NCBI RefSeq assembly: GCF_018372875.1
Contig: NZ_JAHAIF010000055.1
Coordinates: 1-18,495 of the forward strand
Direction: 5' to 3'
DNA: 18,495 bases
DNA from: Clostridium sp.
GTDB lineage: Bacteria > Bacillota > Clostridia > Clostridiales > Clostridiaceae
A program made the position numbers and the translations under genes. Shown piece by piece: positions 1-6,193 of this stretch. Every line of letters starts with the position of its first letter. The first letter of the stretch is position 1. Under the pieces are notes generated by a model that saw nothing but the letters and a program-made list of their open reading frames with translations, searched no databases and had not been told where the DNA came from.

Positions 1-9
1 CAGGGGATT

Positions 10-234
10 TTAATCTATATTAATTGACTTTTTAGCTTTGTTTCTTCTTTTCATATGCCATGAGTAAAATAAAGAACCTATTATTCCTGCAACACCACCA
101 ATTGAAAATGTTAATGCAACATTACCTACTATAGCTCCTACAAAGACTCCACACCCAACTCCAATTGCAATACCTTTTGCTAAATATTCACATTCTTTAT
201 CTGTTAGGCTTAATTTGTCTAACACTTTACTCAT
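10..234 (-). CDS. Small glycine-rich two-helix membrane protein
   Basis: This 74-residue protein has no family I recognise. Residues about 1-18 are polar. Two hydrophobic segments follow (about 20-40 and 43-59), rich in Gly and Ala with small-residue spacing resembling a glycine zipper. The end is basic and lysine/arginine-rich (about 61-70), so the C-terminus probably lies inside the cell. The ATG used here has AGGAG directly against it with no spacer, which is poor for initiation. An in-frame GTG three codons later (start at 225) sits 9 nt after AGGAG and may be the real start. A TATAAT-like -10 is visible at 263-268 on this strand, without a convincing -35. Gly/Ala-rich two-helix proteins include bacteriocin-like peptides and general membrane proteins, so no function is assigned. 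Confidence 0.6.
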   Translation of the reverse strand: MSKVLDKLSLTDKECEYLAKGIAIGVGCGVFVGAIVGNVALTFSIGGVAGIIGSLFYSWHMKRRNKAKKSINID

Positions 235-525
235 CTCCTAAATACTATTAATTACAAAACTTATTATAAATTAAACTTCTTAAGTATTTCTTAAGCAAAA
301 CTTAAAGATTGATTAGTATTATTATTGACTACATTTATCATTATACATTTTTACAATTACCTTGTAAAGGGTTATTTATTACTTTTTAATAAATAAATTG
401 TTACATTTTTGTGAGTTTTGTTAAACCTTTTATTTCTTCTACTATTATTATACATATATACTCACTACTAATCATTACACAATATTTAACTATTAGTTAC
501 AAATTTATTTCATAATAATTTAAAT
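235..525. other. AT-rich intergenic stretch, no gene seen
   Basis: No open frame with a credible ribosome binding site is visible on either strand. The stretch holds a probable minus-strand -10 (263-268, TATAAT on minus) for the small membrane protein gene. It also has closely spaced CTTAAG repeats near 278-303. Nothing else can be supported. Confidence 0.5.
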
Positions 526-663
526 AAAAAAATCGCCAAGGAGACTGTGGAGCCGTCGATTTTTTTCGCCCATCTGCATAAGTGATATTCCAAATTTAAA
601 TTTGGTAAATAGAACTTACTCATTAGAGCTTCCGAAGCTTGACTGAGGAAAATCTTGCAGGGG
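526..663 (-). ncRNA. Candidate structured RNA ending in a terminator-like hairpin
   Basis: Read on the minus strand, 663-569 folds into a closed multi-branch shape. The closing helix is CCC + CTGCA (569-578, two unpaired bases) with TGCAGGGG (656-663). One arm is AGCTT-CGG-AAGCT (627-639), extended by CTCA/TGAG (619-622 and 644-647). The other arm is the 16-nt palindrome at 590-605. This is followed by a perfect 10-bp A/T-rich hairpin (526-535 with 557-566, 21-nt loop) ending in seven U. A junction followed by a U-tract hairpin is the layout of a riboswitch, attenuator or stand-alone sRNA. It matches no riboswitch consensus I can recall. The minus orientation is inferred, and the nearest downstream gene starts about 290 nt away. 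Confidence 0.35.
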
Positions 664-674
664 TATATATTTTA

Positions 675-771
675 TTTTTTATTCTTTAGGAAGAAATGAA
701 CTAATATATAGCTAAATTGTTGAAGTTATCCTCAATTTAATAATAGATATAATTTCCTAAAGAATAAAAAA
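675..771. repeat. 18-bp perfect inverted repeat, 61-nt spacer
   Basis: The arms at 675-692 and 754-771 are exact reverse complements (TTTTTTATTCTTTAGGAA and its complement). Weaker complementarity continues inward, including AAATTG/CAATTT. The right arm is also the U tract and tail of the tRNA terminator, so the two structures compete on a minus-strand transcript. Confidence 0.7.
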
Positions 772-797
772 AGCACTAACTTTTAGTTAGTGCTTTT
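769..797 (-). terminator. Intrinsic terminator after tRNA-Phe
   Basis: A 13-bp perfect stem (769-781 with 785-797) closes a 3-nt loop. On the minus strand it is followed by a run of seven T (counting the stem end) and more T-rich sequence. It begins 3 nt after the encoded CCA of the tRNA. Confidence 0.9.
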
Positions 798-799
798 CC

Positions 800-875
<76 letters not shown>

Positions 876-880
876 ATATC

Positions 881-980
881 TACCTGGCAACGTCCTACTC
901 TCCCACACGGTCTCCCATGCAGTACCATTGGCGCTATAGAGCTTAACTTTCCTGTTCGGTATGGGAAGGAGTGTTTCCTC
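881..980 (-). rRNA. 5S rRNA, 5'-truncated (likely non-functional)
   Basis: On the minus strand this is recognisable 5S rRNA from GAGGAAACACTCC through CCGAACAGGAAAGTTAAGC and GGTACTGCATGGGAGACC to the 3' end ACGTTGCCAGGTA. A full 5S is about 117 nt. The first ~18 nt, which form the 5' strand of helix I and part of loop A, are absent and replaced by promoter DNA. The 3' strand of helix I (GCCAGGTA) therefore has no partner, and the product could not form a normal 5S. It may act only as the leader of the tRNA-Phe transcript. The remainder is well conserved, which suggests a fairly recent deletion or ongoing gene conversion. Confidence 0.9.
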
Positions 981-987
981 AATTAGT

Positions 988-1016
988 ATTATATATATAT
1001 AATTAAATTATGTCAA
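988..1016 (-). promoter_or_regulatory. Perfect consensus promoter for the 5S remnant/tRNA-Phe
   Basis: On the minus strand TTGACA (1016-1011) and TATAAT (993-988) are separated by exactly 17 bp, a 12/12 match to the sigma-A consensus. An A-rich stretch upstream of the -35 (about 1017-1037) resembles an UP element. The predicted start falls about 7 nt after the -10, at 980-981, exactly where 5S similarity begins. It is rRNA-promoter-like and expected to be very strong. Confidence 0.85.
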
Positions 1017-1035
1017 TTACTTTTTTTACTTTTAT

Positions 1036-1257
1036 TTAAAAGCCTTCCCCCTGCTCTTCCGTATTACCCCTTCTCTCATTACGGATATCAAAAAGCAGTT
1101 CATTTTGAGCACGTATTAATAGTATATTTTCTCCCAATGATACAAAAAAACATCCAAGAACATCTTGCTCCGCTAAGGATAATCCTTGTACACTTTCAGT
1201 TGCCATAAGCCATGATAGTGCTAGCATCTGCTCTCCTGTCAAATCATATATCCCCAT
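1036..1257 (-). CDS. Small conserved-type clostridial protein, function unknown
   Basis: This 73-residue protein starts MGIYDLTGEQ. The ATG at 1257 was chosen because AAGGAG (1265-1270) lies 7 nt upstream; a GTG six codons earlier overlaps that site. The protein appears all-helical and amphipathic, with the pattern LALSWLMATESVQGLSLAEQD then FFVSLGENILLIRAQ. It has no membrane helix or signal peptide and a charged tail. The pattern resembles the short clostridial proteins of the DUF6774 type, but that is recollection of a pattern rather than an alignment. It ends just upstream of the strong tRNA/5S promoter on the same strand, and no terminator is visible between them, so read-through into the tRNA unit is possible. 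Confidence 0.6.
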   Translation of the reverse strand: MGIYDLTGEQMLALSWLMATESVQGLSLAEQDVLGCFFVSLGENILLIRAQNELLFDIRNERRGNTEEQGEGF

Positions 1258-1370
1258 GAATCTACTCCTTACCACAATGTTACTTATTAATTATATGTAT
1301 AACTTATCTATATTATTAATTAGAATTATATTATTCTATAATGTTCTTCTACATTATGGATTAGAAATCA

Positions 1371-1405
1371 AAAAGATGGTGATATTCGTTAATTCACCAT
1401 CTTTT
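1371..1405 (-). terminator. Intrinsic terminator after the CarD-like gene
   Basis: A 12-bp perfect stem (AAAAGATGGTGA at 1371-1382 with its complement at 1394-1405) closes an 11-nt loop. On the minus strand the stem ends in a T5 run and the downstream bases are T-rich. It lies 16 nt after the stop of the CarD-like gene. Confidence 0.85.
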
Positions 1406-1420
1406 GATTATAAGATTTTA

Positions 1421-1915
1421 TTATTCATTAATATGACCAAGTATATAAGACTTAACATTTTCTTTCTCTATTCCTAAACTAATTGAAAATTCTTCATTCA
1501 ATAAGTTTTCTGCTGTCTTCATAACCTCATCATCATTTTTATTTGTCCTTTTACCTAACGCCTTATTCTTCTTGTTGGAGTGAATGCTCTTAACTATGGT
1601 AATTAAATCTTCACATTCCCCATTCTTCAACATTAACTTAAATGTTTCTGATCTTTCTTTATCATTGTCTACCCAAAATAAATCCATATCAGATATTTTC
1701 TTTATTAATGACTCTACCTCTTCTTCAGAGTGTATACCTCTAATAACTACTTTCTTATTATCTATTGGAATTTTTATTGTCATATTTTTAGAGTAAATAG
1801 GACTTAACACGTAGCATTCTTTTTGCTCATTGTTCATGAACTTTTCCTTCTTTATATCGATAACCTTACATGCTCCTGTCATTCCATACATAACGTAATC
1901 ATTAACCTTAAACAT
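1421..1915 (-). CDS. CarD/CdnL-family transcription regulator
   Basis: The 164-residue protein begins FKVNDYVMYGMTGACKV, the start of the CarD_CdnL_TRCF RNA-polymerase-interaction domain. This Tudor-like fold binds the RNAP beta subunit and covers roughly residues 1-60 here. The conserved 'YVLSPIYSKNMTIKIPID' strand region lies near residues 34-52. The rest (about 60-164) is charged and helical, like the DNA-contacting C-terminal domain of CarD. In other bacteria such proteins stabilise open complexes, notably at rRNA promoters. Here the gene lies about 400 bp from an rRNA-type consensus promoter on the same strand, but that is only proximity. The start is supported by GGAG about 9 nt upstream. 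A weak TTTAAC-17-TATAAA promoter precedes it and a clear terminator follows. It is probably monocistronic. Confidence 0.85.
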   Translation of the reverse strand: MFKVNDYVMYGMTGACKVIDIKKEKFMNNEQKECYVLSPIYSKNMTIKIPIDNKKVVIRGIHSEEEVESLIKKISDMDLFWVDNDKERSETFKLMLKNGECEDLITIVKSIHSNKKNKALGKRTNKNDDEVMKTAENLLNEEFSISLGIEKENVKSYILGHINE

Positions 1916-1968
1916 AAAATCGTCTCCTTCCTTACATAAAACTTTAATTACCTGAAGTTACTAATAGC

Positions 1969-1997
1969 TTTATATAGAGTTAACTTAGGCAGTTAAA
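1969..1997 (-). promoter_or_regulatory. Possible promoter of the CarD-like gene
   Basis: On the minus strand TTTAAC (1997-1992) and TATAAA (1974-1969) are 17 bp apart. The -35 is weak. The position would give a leader of about 50 nt before the start codon. Confidence 0.35.
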
Positions 1998-2007
1998 AAA
2001 TTACGCC

Positions 2008-2074
2008 AAAATAAAAAAAATAGCCTTCACAACAGGACTTACCTTGCAAAAACTACTCGTTGTATCTTTATTTT
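2008..2074. other. Imperfect A/T-framed stem-loop between divergent genes
   Basis: The outer arms AAAATAAA (2008-2015) and TTTATTTT (2067-2074) and inner arms ACAAC (2029-2033) and GTTGT (2059-2063) are complementary. They enclose a relatively GC-rich core. On the minus strand the element ends in eight T. It lies between the divergent CarD-like and sirtuin genes, upstream of the proposed CarD promoter. It might be a terminator or small RNA, but the pairing is too interrupted for a firm call. Confidence 0.25.
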
Positions 2075-2213
2075 AACATATTTGAAATTATTATGTAAGT
2101 AAAACTTTTTTATTTACTTTTAAAGCTATTTTTAATTCCAAATTTCTGTATGTTTTATTTTTTATTATATTTGTGCAATAATAAAATTATTAAATATTTA
2201 TGGAGATGATTTT

Positions 2214-2954
2214 ATGAATACTGAAATAGAACAATTAACTCAAATACTTAAAAAAAGCAATAATATAGTATTCTTCGGTGGAGCAGGTGTCTCAACAGAA
2301 AGCGGAATTCCTGATTTTAGAAGTTCTAATGGTCTTTTTAATGAAAAGCTAAATATTACATTTACTCCCGAACAACTAGTTTCACATACATTTTTCATAA
2401 GATATCCAAAGGAATTCTATAATTTTTATAAATCGAAACTTATATATCCTAATGCTAAACCCAATGAGGCCCATATAGCTTTAGCTAAACTTGAAGAAAT
2501 GGGTAAACTTAAAGCTATTGTTACTCAAAATATTGATGGTTTACACCAAGCAGCTGGATCAAAAAATGTATTTGAACTTCATGGCTCTGTTTTAAGAAAT
2601 TACTGCATAAGCTGTCATGAATTTTATGATGAGAAGTTTATTTTAGAATCAGATGGAGTTCCTACATGCTCTAAGTGTGGCGGAACTGTAAAACCTGATG
2701 TAGTTCTTTATGAGGAAGGATTAGATGATGATGTAATTAGAGGTGCTATTGATGCCATTTCTAAGGCAGATACCCTTATAATTGGAGGTACTTCTTTAGT
2801 TGTATATCCTGCAGCTGGTCTTATTAATTATTTTAAAGGAAAAAATCTAATTCTTATAAATAAGAGTTCAACCACTGCTGATAATAAAGCTGACCTTGTT
2901 ATTCATAACTCTATTGGAAAAGTATTGGGAAAAGTAGTTAATTTTTTAAAATAG
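2214..2954 (+). CDS. cobB: Sir2-family NAD-dependent protein deacylase (sirtuin)
   Basis: Sirtuins remove acyl groups from lysine in cytoplasmic proteins, consuming NAD+ and releasing nicotinamide and O-acyl-ADP-ribose. The 246-residue protein has the full set of motifs. GAGVSTESGIPDFR (about 23-36) is the NAD-binding loop, followed by TQNIDGLH (104-111), the catalytic His of ELHG (H123), and the zinc pair C131/C134 with C152/C155. GTSLVVYPA (192-200) and INKS (215-218) complete the Rossmann half. The sequence between 40 and 90 resembles the Thermotoga-type (class U) enzymes and lacks the Tyr-x-x-Arg signature of class III desuccinylases. Plain deacetylation is therefore more likely. GGAGATG precedes the ATG by about 7 nt. 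The next gene starts 73 nt downstream on the same strand and may be co-transcribed. Confidence 0.93.
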   Translation: MNTEIEQLTQILKKSNNIVFFGGAGVSTESGIPDFRSSNGLFNEKLNITFTPEQLVSHTFFIRYPKEFYNFYKSKLIYPNAKPNEAHIALAKLEEMGKLKAIVTQNIDGLHQAAGSKNVFELHGSVLRNYCISCHEFYDEKFILESDGVPTCSKCGGTVKPDVVLYEEGLDDDVIRGAIDAISKADTLIIGGTSLVVYPAAGLINYFKGKNLILINKSSTTADNKADLVIHNSIGKVLGKVVNFLK

Positions 2955-3027
2955 TAATTTATCTTTTAGGTATGTTTTGTTAATAGATAAATATATTTAT
3001 ATTGTATAGCTATTAAGGAGCATTTTT

Positions 3028-3462
3028 ATGAAGTATATTATATTTTTAATTTTACTTATAGCACTTATTATAACAATATTTTATTTTGATAGAAAACAAT
3101 CAATTTTAAAACATCAACTTTTAGTTGCAAATAGTCAAAATAATAATTTAAGGTCTAAACTTTCTAAATTTACTAGAACTAAGGACTCTATTCAAATTAA
3201 ATATCTTATACCGACGAATTATGCTGGTTTACTTAAAGAAAAATCTAATGTTTTGATTGCTCCTATAGAAAGTTCAAACCTCCTTCAAACAACACAGGTA
3301 AAAATGGAAGTCAAAATTTTAGATAAAGCTGAAGTTCTAAGAGATACATGGTTTTATGTTTCACTACCTACAGATAGCAACATAAACTCTAGAGGTTGGG
3401 TAAAGCAAAGTGATTTCTCTTTGTTTTATAATAATTCAAGAAATATTACTAAAAGTTTTTAG
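3028..3462 (+). CDS. Membrane-anchored SH3-like domain protein
   Basis: This 144-residue protein has one N-terminal transmembrane helix (about residues 2-20). It continues with a basic linker (21-55) and a beta-rich domain (about 60-135). That domain contains 'TWFYVSL' (107-113) and 'GWVKQSDF' (123-130), the pattern of bacterial SH3 domains ending in a G-W-v motif. With such a single anchor the domain would most likely face outward, where SH3b domains often bind cell-wall peptides; this is inference. AAGGAG lies 8 nt before the ATG. It follows the sirtuin gene by 73 nt with no terminator between, so they may share a transcript that ends at the hairpin at 3531-3560. I know of no functional link between the two. 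Confidence 0.6.
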   Translation: MKYIIFLILLIALIITIFYFDRKQSILKHQLLVANSQNNNLRSKLSKFTRTKDSIQIKYLIPTNYAGLLKEKSNVLIAPIESSNLLQTTQVKMEVKILDKAEVLRDTWFYVSLPTDSNINSRGWVKQSDFSLFYNNSRNITKSF

Positions 3463-3530
3463 TTTTAATACTATCCCACAATAGTTATTAATAAATCTCT
3501 AAGTATAATCTTAGTCAATACTTAAATATA

Positions 3531-3560
3531 AAAAAAGCTATCATAAACGATAGCTTTTTT
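3531..3560. terminator. Bidirectional intrinsic terminator between convergent genes
   Basis: A 12-bp perfect stem (AAAAAAGCTATC with its complement) closes a 6-nt loop. A runs on one side and T runs on the other give a U tract in both directions. It sits between the plus-strand SH3-like gene and the minus-strand CPBP gene, whose stop is 1 nt away. Confidence 0.93.
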
Positions 3561-3561
3561 A

Positions 3562-4512
3562 TTATCTAATATATACATCATAAATCATAAATGATAAGTA
3601 TATTACTACAATTAATATAAAAGACCAATTAATTACACTTTCCTTAGGTTCATCACTTACATCTCTTAAATAGCTAGCTTCACCACTTTCACCTGTTACA
3701 CCTTGTCTTTCTATGTTCCACACTTCAAGCCTATGAATAAGCTTATATATTAATACTCCAAAAGTTACTCCTACTAATATATAAGTGGACATATAAGTAA
3801 GCTTCATATTAAAACTTAAATCTATTAAGGATGGTTCCTCTACTACTTGAGAAATTAATTCCTCTGCAGAAAATAAAACCTTTTGCGCCGTTACTGATAT
3901 TCCATTAATTATAAAATGCATTATTACTGACGCAAAAATACTATTTGTAATTCTAACTATATATGCAAAAATAAATCCTAATACTGCAGCATATAAAAAC
4001 TGTTGAAAATCCATATGAAATATACCAAATAAAACACCCGTTATTAGTGCCGCTTTAAATTTAGACTGCTTATCATATCCTGATAGAACAATGCCTCTTA
4101 AAGTCACCTCTTCTGTTATTGCAGGGGTAACTGCCATAAGTAATAACATAGCCCAATATGGAGTATCTGCGATAGCAGCCATAAATGTTCCTATATTATT
4201 TGTAAAAAACATCTGAGATATAGCAGATATGCACCCCATTAATGGATAGCAAACAAATGAAATTAAAATTATTAATAATAAGTCTTTTAAATGTATCTTA
4301 TTTAATCTAAATGTTTCCTTTATATTTACTTTAGTAACAACAACATAAATTATTGCAGGTACTAAAAATAAAATAACGTGATTTAAAAATTGCATTACTC
4401 TTATATCGTTTATCCCCATTAACAAATATGTTTTTATTAAATATTCAGGTAAAAATATTGTTAATAGCACTAAAATTAAGAAATATATGTTAGATCTTTG
4501 TAATTTACTCAT
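3562..4512 (-). CDS. CPBP-family intramembrane metalloprotease (CAAX protease-like)
   Basis: This 316-residue polytopic membrane protein carries the three signatures of the CPBP/Abi family. These are EEVTLR (E134-E135 to R139), FGIFH (F162 to H166) and HFIIN (H199 to N203), which together form a glutamate/histidine active site within the membrane. About eight hydrophobic segments are visible, from residues 8-30 to a final helix at about 295-314. A charged loop (about 260-290) precedes the last one. Bacterial members have been linked to bacteriocin self-immunity, membrane-protein processing and stress responses. Nothing nearby points to a bacteriocin cluster, so the substrate is unknown. AGGAGAGAGAG directly precedes the ATG. 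The gene seems to form its own unit, ending at the bidirectional terminator. Confidence 0.88.
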   Translation of the reverse strand: MSKLQRSNIYFLILVLLTIFLPEYLIKTYLLMGINDIRVMQFLNHVILFLVPAIIYVVVTKVNIKETFRLNKIHLKDLLLIILISFVCYPLMGCISAISQMFFTNNIGTFMAAIADTPYWAMLLLMAVTPAITEEVTLRGIVLSGYDKQSKFKAALITGVLFGIFHMDFQQFLYAAVLGFIFAYIVRITNSIFASVIMHFIINGISVTAQKVLFSAEELISQVVEEPSLIDLSFNMKLTYMSTYILVGVTFGVLIYKLIHRLEVWNIERQGVTGESGEASYLRDVSDEPKESVINWSFILIVVIYLSFMIYDVYIR

Positions 4513-4619
4513 CTCTCTCTCCTATTTTATGAATAATTCTTGTATACTAAGGAAATAATTATATATGAAGCGAGACGCTTTTTATAATCGCCTCTCCCCC
4601 ATTTTATTTATATACGTTT

Positions 4620-4658
4620 CAATCCCTTTTGTGTTTATATTAAGCATAAGAGGGATTG
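4620..4658 (-). terminator. Stable hairpin after cinA, possible terminator
   Basis: An 11-bp stem with one G-U pair (4620-4630 with 4648-4658) closes a 17-nt loop, 15 nt past the cinA stop. The position suggests a terminator. However, the following minus-strand bases (GAAACGTATATAAAT) are not a U tract, so termination may be weak or factor-dependent. A second small palindrome, AAGCG-AGA-CGCTT, lies at about 4568-4580. Confidence 0.4.
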
Positions 4659-4673
4659 TTTCACTTTTAATAA

Positions 4674-5915
4674 CTAATTATCCTTTAAAATTTCCCTTCT
4701 AACTAAATCTAATGCTGTAACAGTAGCTTTAGTTCTTACATTATGCCTATTTCCATTAAATATATATTTAAATGCTTTTACCTTTCCTTTATAATATAGC
4801 CCTATATATACTAATCCAACAGGTTTTTCTTCTGAACCACCACCAGGGCCTGCTATTCCTGTTGTAACAACCGATATATCTGAACCAGTTCTTTTTGATA
4901 TACCAATAGCCATTTCCTTTGCTGTTTCCTCACTAACAGCTCCATAAATATCTAAAGTTTCCTTCTTTACATTTAGAGTTCTTTCCTTTGCTTCATTAGA
5001 ATAAGTTACAGCACCTTCTAAAAACACCTCAGAAATTCCTGGATAATTAATTAATCTGCTAGCTATCATTCCACCTGTACAAGATTCAGCTGTTGATATG
5101 GTAAGTTTTCTATCTACTAACAATTTTCCTAGAACTTCTTCAATTGTTATCTCTTCACCCTCTCCATAGCAATCTAAATTAAATACTCTTTTTATTTCCT
5201 CTTTTACAGGCGCTATAAGTTTTCTTCCCTCTTCTTCACTCTTACCTCTAGCAGTAATCCTAAATATTACATCATCTTCCTTTGCATAAGGTGCAACTGT
5301 TGGATTAACTCCATTATTAATAAAATCTTTAATCATATTAGCTGCTGTACTTTCTCCAACACCTAATACTCTTAATACTTCAGATACTATAACTCCATTA
5401 CCTTTATCTTTTAAATATGGCTTTACATAATTTAAAAACATAGGTTTCATTTCTCTAGGAGGTCCTGGAAGTATAACAGCCACTTTATCATTCTTCTCTA
5501 AAATCATTCCTGGAGCTGTCCCATTTGGATTTGCTAAAACTTTTGATTCTTTAGGAAAATAAACTTGTTTAAGATTACTTTCTGTCATTTCCCTATCTAA
5601 TCTTTTATAGTAATTTTTTAATTCTGTAAGAGATTCTTCATGTACCTCTAAGTCAGCATTAAAGTACTTACATATTGTTTCTTTAGTTAAATCATCTTCT
5701 GTAGGTCCAAGTCCACCAGTACATATTAAAATATCACTTCTCTGAAATATTTCTCCCATTGCCTCTAATAATCTATCTTCGTTATCACCAATTACCTCTT
5801 GGCGGTATACATCTATTCCTAATGAAGCTAGTTCTTTAGATATGAATTGTGCATTAGTGTTTATAATATCGCCTAATAGTATCTCTGTTCCTACAGCTAA
5901 TATTTCTGCCTTCAT
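4674..5915 (-). CDS. cinA: CinA: competence/damage-inducible protein with NMN amidase domain
   Basis: The 413-residue protein has the full two-domain CinA layout. The N-terminal MoeA/MogA-like domain (about 1-170) shows GTEILLGDIINTNAQ (9-23), CTGGLGPTEDDLT (65-77), NPNGTAPGM (129-137) and LPGPPREM (149-156). In homologues this domain has ADP-ribose pyrophosphatase activity. The C-terminal PncC domain (about 255-413) shows STAESCTGG (274-282) and TTGIAGPGGG (351-360). It deamidates nicotinamide mononucleotide to recycle pyridine nucleotides. Proximity to a sirtuin, which releases nicotinamide, is suggestive only. The start MKAEILAVG at 5915 was chosen because GAGGTGAAG lies about 6 nt upstream. 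An ATG ten codons earlier lacks a good site. In Streptococcus cinA is co-expressed with recA, but there is no recA here. An extended -10 promoter lies just upstream. Confidence 0.95.
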   Translation of the reverse strand: MKAEILAVGTEILLGDIINTNAQFISKELASLGIDVYRQEVIGDNEDRLLEAMGEIFQRSDILICTGGLGPTEDDLTKETICKYFNADLEVHEESLTELKNYYKRLDREMTESNLKQVYFPKESKVLANPNGTAPGMILEKNDKVAVILPGPPREMKPMFLNYVKPYLKDKGNGVIVSEVLRVLGVGESTAANMIKDFINNGVNPTVAPYAKEDDVIFRITARGKSEEEGRKLIAPVKEEIKRVFNLDCYGEGEEITIEEVLGKLLVDRKLTISTAESCTGGMIASRLINYPGISEVFLEGAVTYSNEAKERTLNVKKETLDIYGAVSEETAKEMAIGISKRTGSDISVVTTGIAGPGGGSEEKPVGLVYIGLYYKGKVKAFKYIFNGNRHNVRTKATVTALDLVRREILKDN

Positions 5916-5947
5916 TAAAACTTCACCTCTTCCTTTTATTAACATAC

Positions 5948-5956
5948 ATTATAACA
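5948..5956 (-). promoter_or_regulatory. Extended -10 promoter of cinA
   Basis: On the minus strand TGTTATAAT (5956-5948) is an extended -10 with a perfect TATAAT. No good -35 is visible, since the upstream sequence is a GGGAGTC hairpin. The leader before the cinA ATG would be about 25 nt. Confidence 0.55.
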
Positions 5957-5968
5957 CAAATAATTTAA

Positions 5969-5985
5969 GGGAGTCATAGACTCCC
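5969..5985 (-). terminator. Short GC-rich hairpin, probable terminator
   Basis: A 7-bp perfect stem (GGGAGTC with GACTCCC) closes a 3-nt loop. On the minus strand it is followed by TTAAATTATTTG, a moderate U tract. It may end the transcript of the upstream phosphatase gene. It overlaps the expected -35 region of cinA. Confidence 0.5.
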
Positions 5986-6004
5986 CTAAACCTTCAGCAT
6001 ATGA

Positions 6005-6032
6005 GCTATCCCTAATAATAATTAGGGATAGC
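6005..6032. other. 12-bp perfect hairpin with tetraloop
   Basis: GCTATCCCTAAT (6005-6016) pairs perfectly with 6021-6032 around AATA. Neither side has a clean U tract, so it is not a classic terminator. It lies 36 bp from the GGGAGTC hairpin. From 6033 to 6193 no gene is seen. Confidence 0.5.
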
Positions 6033-6193
6033 ATATATAAAAAATTCTTTTCCCCACTACATTACTGTGTAAAGTAAAATAGTTTACAACATTAATTAAT
6101 AAATAGTTAAGAAAAATATGTATGAGGAAAAAGAATTTAGTACTTATATCTCTAACATATGTAGTACCTAGCAAAATTATTCACAAAAGTATT

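Noticed and set aside
334..357. TTGACT followed by TATACAT on the plus strand as a promoter
   Set aside because: The spacing is about 11 bp, far from 17, and there is no plus-strand gene downstream for it to serve.
619..647. Resemblance to the fluoride riboswitch (CTTCGG...CTAATGA-like bases)
   Set aside because: The conserved GGNGATGG segment and the pseudoknot partners are absent, and no fluoride channel or exporter gene lies downstream.
1256..1477. Plus-strand open frame of 73 codons
   Set aside because: It overlaps a terminator hairpin and the CarD-like gene on the other strand, has a low-complexity Ile/Leu/Asn composition and no spaced Shine-Dalgarno.
1584..1796. Plus-strand open frame inside the CarD-like gene
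   Set aside because: It is antisense to a well-supported gene and rich in Ser/Leu/Phe, as expected from a mirrored AT-rich coding frame.
4616..4662. GTTTCAATCCC-like sequence resembling a CRISPR repeat end
   Set aside because: It occurs only once, as one arm of a hairpin beside cinA. There is no repeat-spacer periodicity and no cas gene in the window.
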